A stretch of DNA of 64,000 nucleotides. Source: Haemonchus contortus (lineage: Eukaryota > Nematoda > Chromadorea > Rhabditida > Trichostrongylidae). The stretch is taken from contig LS997564.1 of NCBI GenBank assembly GCA_000469685.2, positions 10,608,091-10,672,090 of the forward strand, given 5' to 3'. The notes under the pieces are model-generated. The model was not told the origin of the DNA and did no database searches. It worked only from the letters and a program-made list of their open reading frames with translations. Below are positions 24,752 through 36,600 of the stretch, one piece after another. Position 1 is the first letter of the stretch, and every line of letters begins with the position of its first letter. A program made the position numbers and the translations under genes.

Positions 24752-25726
24752 CTATTCTACACACTTTCGCCAACTTGGTACAGGTCTTTCCATCTCTCCA
24801 TCCTTATGAAAGTCCGGGGATCTGGATTCCAAGAGCTCGAGAATGGCAGCTTCCACGTCGACTTGATTGTTGGATACTTGATCCTTTAAGGAGTTGCCCA
24901 GATGTTTGTATAAATGGTATTCAGTTGGTGAGAGTTCTGGTGAGTAGGTTGGATGAGGGAAAGCTTCGATTCGCAGCTCGTCCAACTTCTGGAAGACAAT
25001 TTGTGACACATGCGGTCGCGCATTGTCGTGCAAGAGCAGTGGACTGTGGCGACTGACTAATGCTGGCTGCATTTGCCCCCAGTTTCGTGTACATCTCGTG
25101 AATTTGATCACAATAGGATTGTGCGGTGATGGTTTGACCTGAAGGAAGAAAAGCCTAGTGGATCAATCCATGGCTGGACCACCGAAGTGTGATCTTTGTG
25201 TTCTTGACTGTAAACTTGGTTTGGGAAAGGTTTTTGAAGACTCATCCACACCTCTCCACTGAGCAGAACGCTTCCTGTTATCATACAGGAATTGAATCCA
25301 CATGGCGCGTGCGCGAGAACGGCCAGAACTTTCCTTACAACCTAAGTACATTGGTGCGTCCGGAAATACACGCGGCAAACTGCGCGGCGATATCCGCAAC
25401 GATTCGAACGACTCTGGCGCGTATTACTGGGGCACAAGCTTGACGTAGAGTAGATTATTAGTATCGGATGACCCTAATAATCTACTCTATGATCTTCTTC
25501 GACTACTCTTAGCAAAACATCGTGATCAATAACGATGGCCGACCAATTCGCTACTCTCTTCCAGCGACTCGTCTCCACTTCTAAAGTTCTGGAACCAGCG
25601 ACGAACCGTTCGCTCCGATGCAGCGCCTTCTCCCCATGCAACATTGATGTTTTTGGCTCCCTCCTTCGCAGTTCGACCAAGTTTGAACTCGTGAAGTAAA
25701 ACTGTTGAAAATGCAGTCTTATCCAT
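24752..25726 (-). mobile_element. Mariner transposase remnant interrupted by another repeat
   Basis: On the minus strand the N-terminal helix-turn-helix part lies at 25726-25526 (LLHEFKLGRTAKEGAKNIN, ERTVRRWFQNFRSGDES). The C-terminal catalytic part lies at about 25285-24752 (LYDNRKRSAQWRGVDESSK, LLLHDNARPHVSQ, PHPTYSPELSPTEYHLYKHL). This is the Hsmar1/SETMAR type with an HDNARPH motif around the second catalytic Asp. Between the two, 25301-25443 is a different repeat, also found at 25853-26010, which replaces the expected GDEKW region. Frameshifts and stops make it nonfunctional. Confidence 0.9.
25301..25490 (+). repeat. Dispersed repeat inside the mariner remnant, with a short hairpin
   Basis: ACATGGCGCGTGCGCGAGAA through ATTACTGGGGCACAAG is about 140 bp long and matches 25853-26010 closely. 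It resembles the arms of the 9-bp-duplication foldback family (GTGCGTCCGG, GGCAAACTGCGC, TTGGGGC-like). It continues into a hairpin at 25445-25490 (GTAGAGTAGATTATTAG / CTAATAATCTACTCTA). Confidence 0.75.
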
Positions 25727-25852
25727 TCTGCAAAAAAACTCCTAAATATTCCAAACCTTTATCGACTTCGGTGAAAGCGCTATGACAGAAAGAGCAACTG
25801 ATGCTTGATCAAGGAGCACAATATGTCGATTAGGCCGAATGGACAGCCGCCG

Positions 25853-26010
25853 AAATTTGAATTCATATGGCGCGGGCACGGGAAAGGCCAGAACTTTCCT
25901 CGCAACCTAAGTACATTGTTGCGTACGGAAATAAACGCGGCAAACTGCGCAGCGAAATCCGCAACGAGTCGGACGACTCTGGCATCTGTTATTGGGGCAC
26001 AAACCAGGCG
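25853..26010 (+). repeat. Second copy of the repeat found within the mariner remnant
   Basis: Contains CATATGGCGCGGGCACGGGA through TGTTATTGGGGCACAA, aligned base for base with 25301-25443 except for scattered substitutions. It flanks the N-terminal half of the mariner on the other side, so the N-terminal half lies between two direct copies. Confidence 0.75.
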
Positions 26011-26257
26011 CCAGAATCGTTCCAACTGCCACCTGAATTTCGGTCACCCATCACCAGCAACCGTACTGATCAATTTCAGTATCAAGCTTCGACTTTCATG
26101 AATGGAATTGTTAAAAGCCAGTGGTTAGCTCTTGGCGGTATTAAGTGATGTTTGATGAGCTATTATAGCTTTTGAAACTCATCTAACTTTATTCCAAACC
26201 GGTATTTGGGCCCTTATTGCATCTTATCTAAGTTTTTTTTACCCTTCAATGGGACTT

Positions 26258-26675
26258 CTACACGGTGTCCTAAAATTAGGGGTGCCACTTCATTGCAATG
26301 TATTCAAAGCTTATGAGCTGAGAATAACAATGAAATTTATATACCGGGATCACGATCGGCTGGCAGACAACTACTTGAAGAGTCCTGTCTTCGAAAACAC
26401 TGATGCTACCTTTCCATATCGTTTAATAGCCTTCTGTACCGTCACCAATATGAACACAAAAAGGTTTGCTATGTCCTCTCGCCTCTCGCTCGCGAATGAT
26501 TACAAGTAACACCGAAAAAGCCTTCACCATCCGAACTGAAATTGGATTGCCACCCCAGTGACAATGCATATTGCATAAAACGCAGGTGTGCAACTCAGAT
26601 GTGGAAAAAAGTCAAAATAATAAATTACTTATGCCTTAGAAGTTTCTGAATTTGGGAGCCCATAGTTTTAAGAGA
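26258..26675 (-). mobile_element. Short deletion derivative of the 32-kb Tc1/mariner-like element
   Basis: The left end (GGTGTCCTAAAATTAG, then GCAATGTATTCAAAGCTT) and the right end (TTAGAAGTTTCTGAATTTGG) match the ends of 32219-33471. Internal TATCGTTTAATAGCCTTC and ATGCATATTG are shared in the same order. About 0.8 kb is missing compared with the longer copy. No intact transposase. Confidence 0.7.
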
Positions 26676-28734
26676 CCCTGTAAGCAACATCCTTGGAGAC
26701 AACTGATTCGTCCGCATCGGGAAGCTCGAAACCCATTTTCCTTATGAACAGTGCCTTTAGCACCATCAAAAGGTTCTCCCTCCCGCTCAACAACCTCCCA
26801 TCATACTCAGTATTTTAGTACAGACAGACAGGCAGGGCGAATACCAAACAATCTTGTCAACTTGATGGTGACATAGAAAAAGGCTTCTGAACAGAGAAGT
26901 TCACGATCCAATCTCCGTTAATCTCGGCATCTGAGTTGATTCGATCGAGTCTCCGAACTAGCTAAAGTATAGTTTACGTTGAAAATGGTTTCCAAGACTT
27001 CTTTTATGAATGAATTTTCGAGCATTAGGGATAGCACGTGGGTTGCTGTCGGGTTGAAAAACGGCCTAAGCAGTGAGTAACAAGGGCCGCAAATCCAGCT
27101 TTGCTGACGTACACACCAAAAGGTGACGAGTTTTTGATGTAGTAACCGCACCATTGGCATCGAGTCTATATGGCTGTGCGGAGTGGTACACATATTAGGA
27201 CAGCTCGTGCAAATCTCCCCACTATGCAACTTTTATCGTCACATTCTCGTCTTACCATTGATTTTACCACTTTTTGGATACCTTATTCCTCCTAACATGC
27301 CAATTTTGGCACTCTGCCGCTTATGAAGTTTTCTAGACCATGACTTTCAGTATTCGTCAAAACTGTATAATCCAAAATTAACGTGAACAGTACATATAAC
27401 TTAGACAACAACTTCATCGGCTTTCATTAGACAGTGTTGCCTCTTCCGGGGTATATGAAATTGAAAGCATTTATGTGATTATTCACTTGATAATGTAAAA
27501 GTGTAAGTTTCTTGTAAACTATTATATGACATTCAAAAGTCTTTCTCCTGCTAGGAACTTGGGCCTTACGTCACTCCGAAATTGCAGCACGTTCCAGGAG
27601 TAATATCAAAATTGGGCGAAGGTGCAGAGAGTTCTGTCCGAAAAGAAACGCTTGAAACATTTCTAGAATCAGTAAGGATTTTAGTCCTCATATCGCTATC
27701 TAGCATTTTTTCCTCAGGTTTTCCATTACCAGTGCATCTGGTTGTTGCTATTGAGCATAAATAACATTGCCTGCAAAGAGCGAAAGAGCTCTTCGAAAGG
27801 GGTCCTGGAATGGTTATCATTGTAATACGACCGCGCTTTTCGCGAGCTGTTGCTGGGCCCGCCGGCGGGTCAGGCCCAGGAGCAACCTAATTTTACGCAC
27901 TCATTCTGTGGGACAAAAAATCATTGAAATGTCACAGAAGAAGTAATAGTCACCACAAAACGTACGTGCAAAGTTGTAACATCCTTTATTAGTTTTTTAG
28001 GCTCTACCAAGTGGGGAACTGCTCTTATCATTTTTGATCCCTCATGGCTTGTGGGATCCTGACCCAGCAAAATATCATAAAACTTTCTCTATACACGAGG
28101 AGTGGATTTTGCCTAAGACCTCTTGAATTAATTGGGTAGAGACCGATAAACCTTGTAGAATCATTACTTAAATGGACGCGCTTATAAATCGTGTCAAAAA
28201 GGGTCTTGTCAAAGCGAAAATTCGTAGATTTCAAGGAACCTAATGTTCAAAAATCAGTAAAAAAGAGATTGTACGAGACTATGCGTCCTCAACCGTCTGG
28301 ATATCTCCCACTTAAGCGTACCAATCCTCGGCGTCCTAACGCCCACTATGAATGCAGCACCAACAAAGCCGTCAAAACACAGCCAGTTCTATTACTATTA
28401 TTATTTATTACACGAGCAGATTCGTATGGATGAAAACTGAGGGATCCGAGGCAAGCTTCCAAACGCAACACATAAACTAAATAACAATAGCACAAATATC
28501 TGTAAAATTCAAAAGTTAAGAATTGAGTTGAAAGCACAGTTTATGATAAAAATGGTCATCGAGTTATGCTCACATATGTAAATTCTCTGTTCCCCATCCT
28601 CCCATAGCTTATTAGACGATGCAAATAGGAAAATGGTTCGGATGGCTATGAGGGCTAAGTGATTATATCGGTTGTATGCAACACCCTACCGATAACGGGA
28701 ACGTAAAATATTGACCAACCGCTGCCCACATCGG
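26676..28734. other. No supported gene
   Basis: AT-rich. A GC-rich imperfect hairpin lies at about 27849-27886 (GTTGCTGGGCC / GGCCCAGGAGCAAC). Other frames are short and lack motifs or splice structure. Confidence 0.35.
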
Positions 28735-29967
28735 CATCTTTCATAGTCCACGATTCTGCGAGCGAGGACCCGTCTCACGAGCGACTGGCGACCGGTCGCT
28801 CGACTGATGGCGCCACTGGGGGTGTGGGACGTTAGTCTCAAATGACATTACTTCGCGCCGAGGTGCGAAGTGACCTCAATCGTGACTAACCTTTTCTTAA
28901 TTACGCGCCTCCCCTTGATCGTGACTAACCTCAACTTACTTATGAGAGTGACGGTAATGATGAAAATAGTGAGAAAATGAAATTTCAAGAAAAGTACTTT
29001 TTTAACCTAAAACTTCCATGGTCTTCGGTTTTAAAAGTTTCATTACCATGCAAGATGGTAGAACTTTCAACAAAAAATTCCTATAAAATCTTATGAACCC
29101 TAATTTTTCTAATAAGAAGTATCTTAAAAATAATAGTTAAACAGCAGCTCAGATGGTGTTGCTCGTTACGAATTTTGACATCTTTATGCAAAACCCTTCA
29201 ATTTGGATGCGATTTGCTCCTCTCTGATGAACTTCGTCGAACCTGAGGAAACGTTGATGAGTCACATTCTGTAGAAACGAGAGTAAGATCTCTTAAAAAT
29301 ATCAACCTTCCCATTTCTTCGTATATTAAGTTTTTCCGGGCGGAGGTGGAGTAGTGGCAAGTGGCGCCCTATATCACATGCACGGTCGGGGGTTCAACCC
29401 GTCTAAGCCAACCAAGCCTTCCATCCCTCCGGGGTCGGCGAATTGAACCAGACTCGTCTGGGAGGATAAAAGCACTGACTTGTACATTTGCTGGCCACCG
29501 CAAGTCATTGTAAAGGCCACATACGCACTCATTACATTCATTACGCCGCTACGATTCTGAATGGAAGTCAAGTGCGGGGGTGCATCACTCAGACGGAATT
29601 GATCAACGCCAAAAACTTTATCCTTTCTTATTATCTCTTTCCGCTGTTGATGATTCCTTTTCTACACATTCTATTATACAAATTCCGTTTGCTCACTATT
29701 CTAATCATTGCCATCACTCTCATAAGTAAGTTGAGGTTAGTCACGATCAGGAGTAGGTCCGTAATTAAGATGAGGTTAGTCATTAATGAGGTCACTTCGC
29801 ACCTCGGCGCGAAGTAATGTCATTCGAGACTAACGTCGCACACCCCGCCACTGGTCTCTCGATCGGTCGAGGAGGCCGCGCTAATTATGGGTACCGTCGT
29901 GGACGGTCCCGAGCAAATCGCGCGATCAGTCGAGCGACCAGTCGCGTGACCATGAAAGCAGCCATTG
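28735..29967. mobile_element. Large foldback element (about 1.2 kb) of the 'CTTTCATAGTCC' family with a SINE in its loop
   Basis: The left arm, about 28735-28980 (CTTTCATAGTCCACG ... GTGGGACGTTAGTCTC ... TTCGCGCCGAGGTGCGAAGT ... CAACTTACTTATGAGAGTGA), is the inverted complement of about 29670-29967 (CACTCTCATAAGTAAGTTGA ... ACTTCGCACCTCGGCGCGAA ... ATGAAAGCAGCC). Arms are about 250-290 bp with modest divergence. The loop, 28981-29669, contains the SINE at 29338-29629. No host gene. Confidence 0.88.
29338..29629 (+). mobile_element. tRNA-derived SINE, copy 2
   Basis: The head GGCGGAGGTGGAGTAGTGGC (box A) and GGTCGGGGGTTCAACCCG (box B, GGTTCAACCC) are spaced like a tRNA. The body matches the minus-strand copy at 10909-11210 (AAGCCTTCCATCCCTCCGGG, AGACTCGTCTGGGAGGATAA). 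The 3' end runs into CTTTATCCTTTC. The tRNA-like fold is not complete enough for a working tRNA. Confidence 0.85.
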
Positions 29968-30959
29968 GAGCCGTAGTCCAAAATAAAAATGATAGCATGC
30001 GCCACGACGATCAGCTGACTATGCAGTCAGTTGATCTTTGCAACGTATGTTACTGCAGTTATTGTGGACTATTCTCATTTTCTACTGCTGCTCCTTGTAC
30101 CAGCTTGGTTCTGAATTAGCTATTCTGAGAAAGTAGCACTAAATAAGAGACCAGCGCAGACTAGAATCACTGATGCCAAGATCAGCAGCTGTATGAAAGG
30201 CACTTCTGAACACATTTTTGGCTTACTGTAGCCAGCTGCGTGCAATGACACAAGCTCGTCACATTCTCGCCCAATCCCTGACTCTACTACATTTTTGGGG
30301 TTTGCTGTTTGTCTAGGTTTGCTTAGTTCTCTACTACACCTATTTCCATAAACCAAGGAATCTCAAATTTTAACGTAAACTGTGCGTTCAAGTGAGAAAG
30401 AAGGTACGAAGAAATCGGCTTATACAAATCTCTAAATGTTAAAAAAGACCGGAGAAGTAACTCCTTTCTGCAGACCCCCCCCCCCCCCCCCCTCCCCCCA
30501 GTTCGGTCAAGCCGGTTTTCAAGCCCTCATCACGCCCTATCTGAGCCGTTTTTCGACCTTACTCCATACTCCATTCGCTATTTGAGGCGCCACGGTTCAT
30601 CCTAAAGTGAAATTTTAGAAAGCATTTTCACTGTGGACTATGCCTTTGAGCGAAAGCTAATTATGTGCATCCCAGTTGAGACAGTCCCATGAACAATACC
30701 GAAAATTCCGAAAATGATGAATTATGCTAACATTTTGAAGATGTTGTAGTCCAACAAAAATTAACTACAGAGGCACAGCCAATCACAGTAATCAATCAGA
30801 TGGGAGATGCTCTAGGCGCTGATCTTTAAATGACTGGAACATTAGCCTGGTCAGCTTAAGACGATATCGGCTTAGCGTGCAATAATGACGTAATCTTCCT
30901 TCTGAGGTATCAAGCTTTTGGGTGTAAGCTAATGAACACACTAAGAAAAGATTCTGATC
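29968..30959. other. No supported gene; long poly-C tract
   Basis: Contains a run of about 20 C near 30475-30492 followed by TCCCCCC. Otherwise AT-rich, with no motif. The minus-strand frame at 30120-30356 has no recognised domain. Confidence 0.4.
30475..30499 (-). repeat. Homopolymer C tract (G-rich on the minus strand)
   Basis: About 20 consecutive C, then T and six C. The minus strand could form a G-quadruplex. Such runs are often length-uncertain in assemblies. Confidence 0.9.
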
Positions 30960-31700
30960 TTACAGTCACCGATCACGATAATTTTGAAGTATCTGTTTTT
31001 GGACGAGTAATGACAGTAAGGGTATGTGTACGAACGTGCGTCCGAGGATGCGCGCGGCAAATTGCGCAGCGAAGTTCGTATTGATTTGAACGACTTTGGC
31101 GCCTATCATTGGGGCCCAAATTCGAAATAGAGTGGATTAGGAGGATCATCTCACCCTACTAAACTACACTACTGCGAGTTTAAGCCCCGAAAATTGGCAC
31201 CGCAGTCGTACAAATCGTCACGAACTTCGCTGCCCAATTTGCCACACGCACCCTCGGATGCACGTTCGTGCCGTCCCCTTGACAGTAATAGTCCAGAGTA
31301 GTGCAAAAACTGTGCAGAAAAGCGGAAATCGACGTATTCAGAGAAACAGAAGGCATTAAAAAGTAATATAATTAAGGACTGGACAAGAATAAGACTACAG
31401 AATTTGTATGGAAGGAGTATTCGGATGAGCTGTCCAAATGCTTGTCATTGTGTACGGCTGGCTACAGTAAGCTGCTTGCGTGCATGGCTGCGAATGGTAC
31501 AACCTACACGGCTTTCACAGCGCTTAAGAACTCGCCTGGCTTAGGTGTGTACGTGGGCTAAGCCGATTTCGGAGCTCTTATTAGTATTAATCTTTATCTA
31601 ACCATTTTTAAAGCTGACAGTGCCCCTTAGGCTGTTCATTGGGGTCAAAGGTTCATCCAGGAAAGAAATTTCACGTAGAATTTCTAATGTGAACCTGCAT
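30960..31700. mobile_element. MITE of the 'CAGTTCACGATAATTTTGGG' family, split by a second MITE
   Basis: The left end CAGTCACCGATCACGATAAT and the inner GGACGAGTAATGACAGTAA continue, after the insertion at 31020-31279, with TAATAGTCCAGAGTAGTGCA, TCGGATGAGCTGTCC, GTACGGCTGGCTACAGTAAG and a right end near AATGTGAACCTGC. The same internal words occur in the same order at 40946-41452, 49280-49690, 51291-51751 and 55358-55789. No ORF. Confidence 0.8.
31020..31279. mobile_element. Foldback MITE with a 9-bp target duplication (Mutator-like), copy A
   Basis: Flanked by TGACAGTAA at 31011-31019 and 31280-31288. The ends are GGGTATGTGTACGAACGTGC and the inverted GCACGTTCGTGCCGTCCCCT. Arms of about 110 bp pair imperfectly (GTGCGTCCGAGGATGCGCGC; GGCAAATTGCGCAGCGAAGT). 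There is no ORF. A 9-bp duplication is the hallmark of Mutator-like elements; family membership is inferred from that alone. Confidence 0.85.
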
Positions 31701-32218
31701 TTGAGAGCGCTCTGGAGCGTCTCTGCCACTGACCATTCCAACCGTTCATCGGCCTCGGAAAACCTCATTCCGATCTACACCGATCATTTAAAATGACTCG
31801 ACTTTGCATGACTAATGTTAAAGTTGAATTCGGGCTCTTTTTTGACTTAATCTACTCTATGGGCTCTTACTCAACCATGAAAACCTTTCAATATTTGTCC
31901 CATTGATGAATAATTATAAAAATTAGTCACAATTTCCACTTTTCAGATTACAGAAATACGGAAATTAAAGTGTTGCAAGAACAGCTACGATATGAAAATG
32001 GTATACAGAGGAAACATCTTCTAACGGGTTTGAAAGCTCGGAAACGGATAGGAAATGAGCAAATCGAAAAAAACTTGATAGGATTCCACAATGATTAGTA
32101 AATTGAAGTTCTGATTTGAAGTTCACATTGAAAAATTGACATTTAAAGTATGAATTCTATGAACGTTGATTAATCCTGTCTGCATGATGCGTCCGCACCT
32201 CCTCACACTATCGTTATA
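31701..32218. other. No supported gene
   Basis: AT-rich gap between two repeats. A short lysine-rich frame around 31948-32097 has no partner exon or recognised domain. Confidence 0.35.
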
Positions 32219-33471
32219 GAGGGTGTCTCAAAATTATGAGCGCCAATTCGCAGCAATGTATTGAAGGCTTCCTCCTGAGAAAGGCAACGGAATTTTTACG
32301 CACGTTACCTAACAATATGTGCTACAACAAGCTGCAATCACATTTCAAAATATCCCCCATGAGCACGGATGGAGGTTCAACTTTGCTCTCGAAGTGATCG
32401 AATGTTGCACGCAGGTAACCTTCTAAACTTCTTCAAAGCCGCTCTTCAGTCGCGCTTTATAGGACCTCAAACTGGGACCGTAAACTCGACAGGCCCTCTT
32501 CTAATCAGTGACCGTACGGAGGAACCAAACGAGTCAAGATTCGGAAAATAGGATGACCACACTTCTTTGCCAATGAAGTCGCGCAGCTGCCGACGGCACC
32601 ACTCGCGGGCGAGCTTGGCTCTGTGGGCGGGAGTAGCGTCCTGCTGGAAGGACTACGAGCTGTTTCAAAAGGCCTAGTCGGACCAGTGCTTCATTACGCC
32701 CATCAGTATGCTCTTTGAGTAAACAAACCCCCTTTGCTGATTTTCACGCCTGCACCGACGAAACTACGAGTGTCTTATCCTTGCCACTGATTTCCTCAAA
32801 ATACATCATTTTACTGTTCCTATTGCAATCTGTTTGGGATAGATTGCACGGTAGATGTATCTATCCGAAACGAGAACGTTTGGTTGTTGAGGTATGGTTT
32901 TATTGTAAAAGTTTTTGGGAAAAGGATGAAAGGTTGTGTGTCTTCACCCTGGTGAGTTTGCGACCTTCTGCATGTTTTTGGCCCTGAAGTACCAGTTGCG
33001 ATCGGAATCGAAGCGACATTTCTGCATACGAAAGGAAAGGCAAAAAGGTTTTTCCTTGGCAATCGGTTCTACCGACAACTTTAATAAGTCCTGCTCTTCT
33101 TGATGGTTCACCCAAGATCACGATCGACTCGCAGTGGACCATTCAAATAGCTCTATCTTGGGAACACTGCCCTTTCTACAGTTTCCTAGTTTGTCTTTGA
33201 GTGGATCTCCTTCTATGTATCGTTTAATAGCTTCCTTCTCTACGGATATTATAAGAATCACAAGGAATTTCATAATGCCCTTCCGCCTCTCACATATCAA
33301 TATTTACAAATGGCAATGAATGAGCCTCGGCCATCTAAAAGATACTGGGAGTTCTACTTCAGTAATCATGCATATTGTAAGAAAACTTTCTTGTGCAACT
33401 AACTGATAGCGGGCAAAGTGAGTTTGATAAATTATGGCTAACTTAGAAGTTTCTGAATTTCGGGACACCCT
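32219..33471 (-). mobile_element. Tc1/mariner-superfamily element with decayed transposase
   Basis: Terminal inverted repeats GAGGGTGTCTCAAAATTATG (left) and the complement of GAATTTCGGGACACCCTG (right) are flanked by TA on both sides. On the minus strand, decayed transposase fragments run from right to left: a region near RRSQTHQGEDTQPF and FTIKPYLNNQ (about 32960-32860), then QDATPAHRAKLAREWCRRQL (about 32660-32590), VWSSYFPNLDSF, and RAALKKFRRLPACNIRSLRE (about 32440-32380). This is the order expected of a D,D34D-type enzyme (QDGAPAH, EWP-SPDLNP). Stops and frameshifts throughout. Confidence 0.85.
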
Positions 33472-33484
33472 GTACAATGAAATG

Positions 33485-33618
33485 CGGTGGTCAGCTGATG
33501 TACGAATCAGTGCTTATCCTCCCACATAAATTCGGTACCATATCGATATGGGATTTGAACCCGTGATCATGAGTGTATGATAGAGCGCCATTTGCCAATA
33601 CATCTATCCTTACCCTTG
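33485..33618 (-). mobile_element. tRNA-derived SINE, copy 3 (5' part)
   Basis: On the minus strand: GTATTGGCAAATGGCGCTCT (box A region), CACGGGTTCAAATCCC (box B, well preserved), then GTGGGAGGATAAGCACTGAT and GTACATCAGCTGACC, matching the body of the other SINE copies. The 3' body is missing. It adjoins the right end of the Tc1/mariner-like element at 32219-33471. Confidence 0.75.
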
Positions 33619-36600
33619 AAAATTTACAACCCACTGTGTTAAGTTGTGTCAAGTTGAATCCCTGACATTTGAAAATTGTGGAAATAGGTGTTGATAGCCT
33701 ATAAGGAAAAAGGACGCTTGTTGGCATGCTACGAACGACGTTCCAATAATAATGCCAATGAAATTGGTGGATATGGGGAGGGAACTAAACCGTTTGGATC
33801 CCTCACTGGATTTGTACGAACTTTCATTCCACGTACTCCATCGAATCATTTGACCATTTCCTAACAAGAAAATCTTTTTCTGCCATTTCTTATGTGCACC
33901 TAGAACGCGTGGTTTTGAATGGATGGGAGGATGACGAGCTAAGCTCACGTCATCGAGCTGCTCGTAAAGAAATAGAAGATTAAAGCGGATCTTTGAGCTG
34001 GTATCGTATCAGAGATCTACGGCGTGCAAATTCATGCTATTTAAGCGGAATCATCAAATATTTGGCCTGACCCATAACAGAACCTTTCTTTATAAACACC
34101 GTTCAAGAGGGATTTTTAGGCTACGCATACATGATAATTCTTGAACACCTGCAGGTTATCCGAAATGAGCCTTCAAACACTTGTCGATGGGTGCGATGCA
34201 GAGTATCCCTCATATAGTAATTACAGTATCCTCGATGTGATTAATGTGACATACGGCGAAAACCGCTTGATTTCAAAAGGCTCAGTGACATAGCTTCAAA
34301 CACCTTTCGCCAAGCCCTGAACTTGTTGACAGGTCGTATTAATTCTGGTCCAAGAAAATGAGACACACTTGAGCACACTAACAACTTTCATAAAAGAAAT
34401 ACCTTTGTGTATGTGAGGGTAGAGGCGTCAGACGTACAAACTAATAACAAGCCAAATTGAAGAACTTGCGGAGAACGGTGAAGACCGAGCCGAGTTTGAA
34501 ACCGAGCGAGAACACTCTATTTCTCTTCATCTCTAGTATCATCTTATATTTTAGTAACATTTTGTACCTGATATGGAGGGGTAAATGACCTGCCAAGTTA
34601 CTAAGGCGTCAGCATTTGAGATTCCAAGCGCTACTGACTACATATTTTACTACATTCGTACTTTCATCATGATGCTTACTAAAAAATTCTTTCCCCACTG
34701 TTTTGCTTGACTATAAGATTGACCATTCAGCCACATTCAAACAACAAGATTCGTTTAAAAGGGTTAAAAGGTTTATGCCTTGACCATTGGACATTATCAC
34801 TCCTTATCACTCCTTATCACCTATTGTCACTTATCAGTTAGGTGGTGAACTCGGTACACGATGTCCTACGGCCAGGCACGCACGCGGTAGTAGTTTCGCG
34901 GCAATTACCGTAATCACTGTTTTGCTTGGCCCTAACATTAACCATTCATTCATCTTCAAACAAGCAGCAATTACCGTAATCACCTAGTGGGATAACGTTT
35001 TACTGCTGGGCATTGCTGCCCGAAAGCTAACTCTTGACTACTTTTCAGCATACAGTAGCGCTCAAAATTGTTCGGCCAGGCGGTTAACCCTTTTTCGACC
35101 GTAACTTTTTTTCTCAGTGGAGCAAACCGCGCGAAATTTTGAAATGTTTAACTAAAGCATATTTCGTACTATCCAACACTATTTTGGCGAAGATCGATAT
35201 CCGTAAAACAAAGAACAAGGATCTGTTGTGGTAGTAGATTTCGCCAAAAGGAAAGTTTATGGCGTCTGTAGTTAATCGCACCTTATGTGCGTTTTTCTCA
35301 TCTACCGAGTTCAGCATTAGCTTTCCCAGCTCATACACTTTCGACATGACAAAAAGGAAAGAAGATGCAGAAGGACCATCGTCCGTGTTTCAATTGATTT
35401 TTAAAGCTCTTTAGGAACATGATCAGATTGCAGGTTAACAGTAATAGATATTTCCTATATATCCATGCCACACATTGAAATTCCGCATGATTAGATCAAG
35501 TAGGAAAGGAGTTACGACTGAGAAGTACAACTAAAGAAGCATTAGGCCGAAGACTTTTGTGCGCTACTGTAAGTACCAAAACAACTCAAATGTACGGCTT
35601 AGTGCAGTACTGCTCAAAACTATGTCATTCTTACCCATTTTGAAGCAGTCGTTTGAAAACCCATAAGCAAGTTCGAAAAAATTGCTCCCGATCCCGTGTT
35701 ATCGCTATCGAAGTGCACTTTTTACTGGAGTCTCGAAATAGAATAAAACAAGACACAAGCTGATTGATATGGAATGTAATTGGTGCTAGGAATTAGGAAT
35801 ATAAATAAAGCAAGTATGAAAAAAATAGGAGGAGCCTGTAAGGCTCCACCTATTTTTTACACTGGTTTTTTAATGTTTCCATTTCCTAGTGCAAACTACA
35901 TTCCAATTAACAATGTATTTTCAATGCAATTTCCACTTAACATTTTGAACTACTGTTCGGCATACGAGAATATTCACAAAGCTTAGAAGCAGAGCCTTCG
36001 GTGTAGACTATTTCTGAGACTTCCAGCTGTTATGAATCCCCTGCTACCAAGGAAAGCAAAAAGGCCGAAAGACGGCCTAGACTTATTTAAAGACGGTACA
36101 GAGGTTGTAGCATTTGCAATAGAGCTTATATGTTAAAATTCAGACAGCTTATCGTCCAGGGCCCTAATCCGATGGCGATGGTGGAAAGCAGTTTTTGGCA
36201 GCAGGTCACCTCTCTACACGATTACACTGTCATCAATCACGTCCAAAGGCCCCTATTGTCGTCATGATCTTGTACTGCTTCGAGCAAACTAAAGTAACTC
36301 GGTTTTCGACGGGACGGATTTTCTTGCTTCCATCGCCATCGATGTACTAGTCTGTACCAACCTTCAGTTTTTTGACCTTCACTTTGACCTTTTTTGAATT
36401 GAAATGAAGATGCAGTATAGTGGAAAAGTAACGAAGGACGTACAAAAGTCGGCGTGATGTTGAGAAATATGTATAAGGCTGCTAAAAAGTGAAATCAGGG
36501 GTCGTACAAGTTCACGACGACGTAGATAGGACCTTTGGACGAGATGACCGTCAGTAAAATTACGCAAGGAGCTGGCTAGAGTCGCCATAATGTAAAAAAT

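Noticed and set aside
29338..29410. Possible tRNA gene.
   Set aside because: Boxes A and B are tRNA-like, but the acceptor stem does not close and the same body follows in other copies, so it is a SINE.
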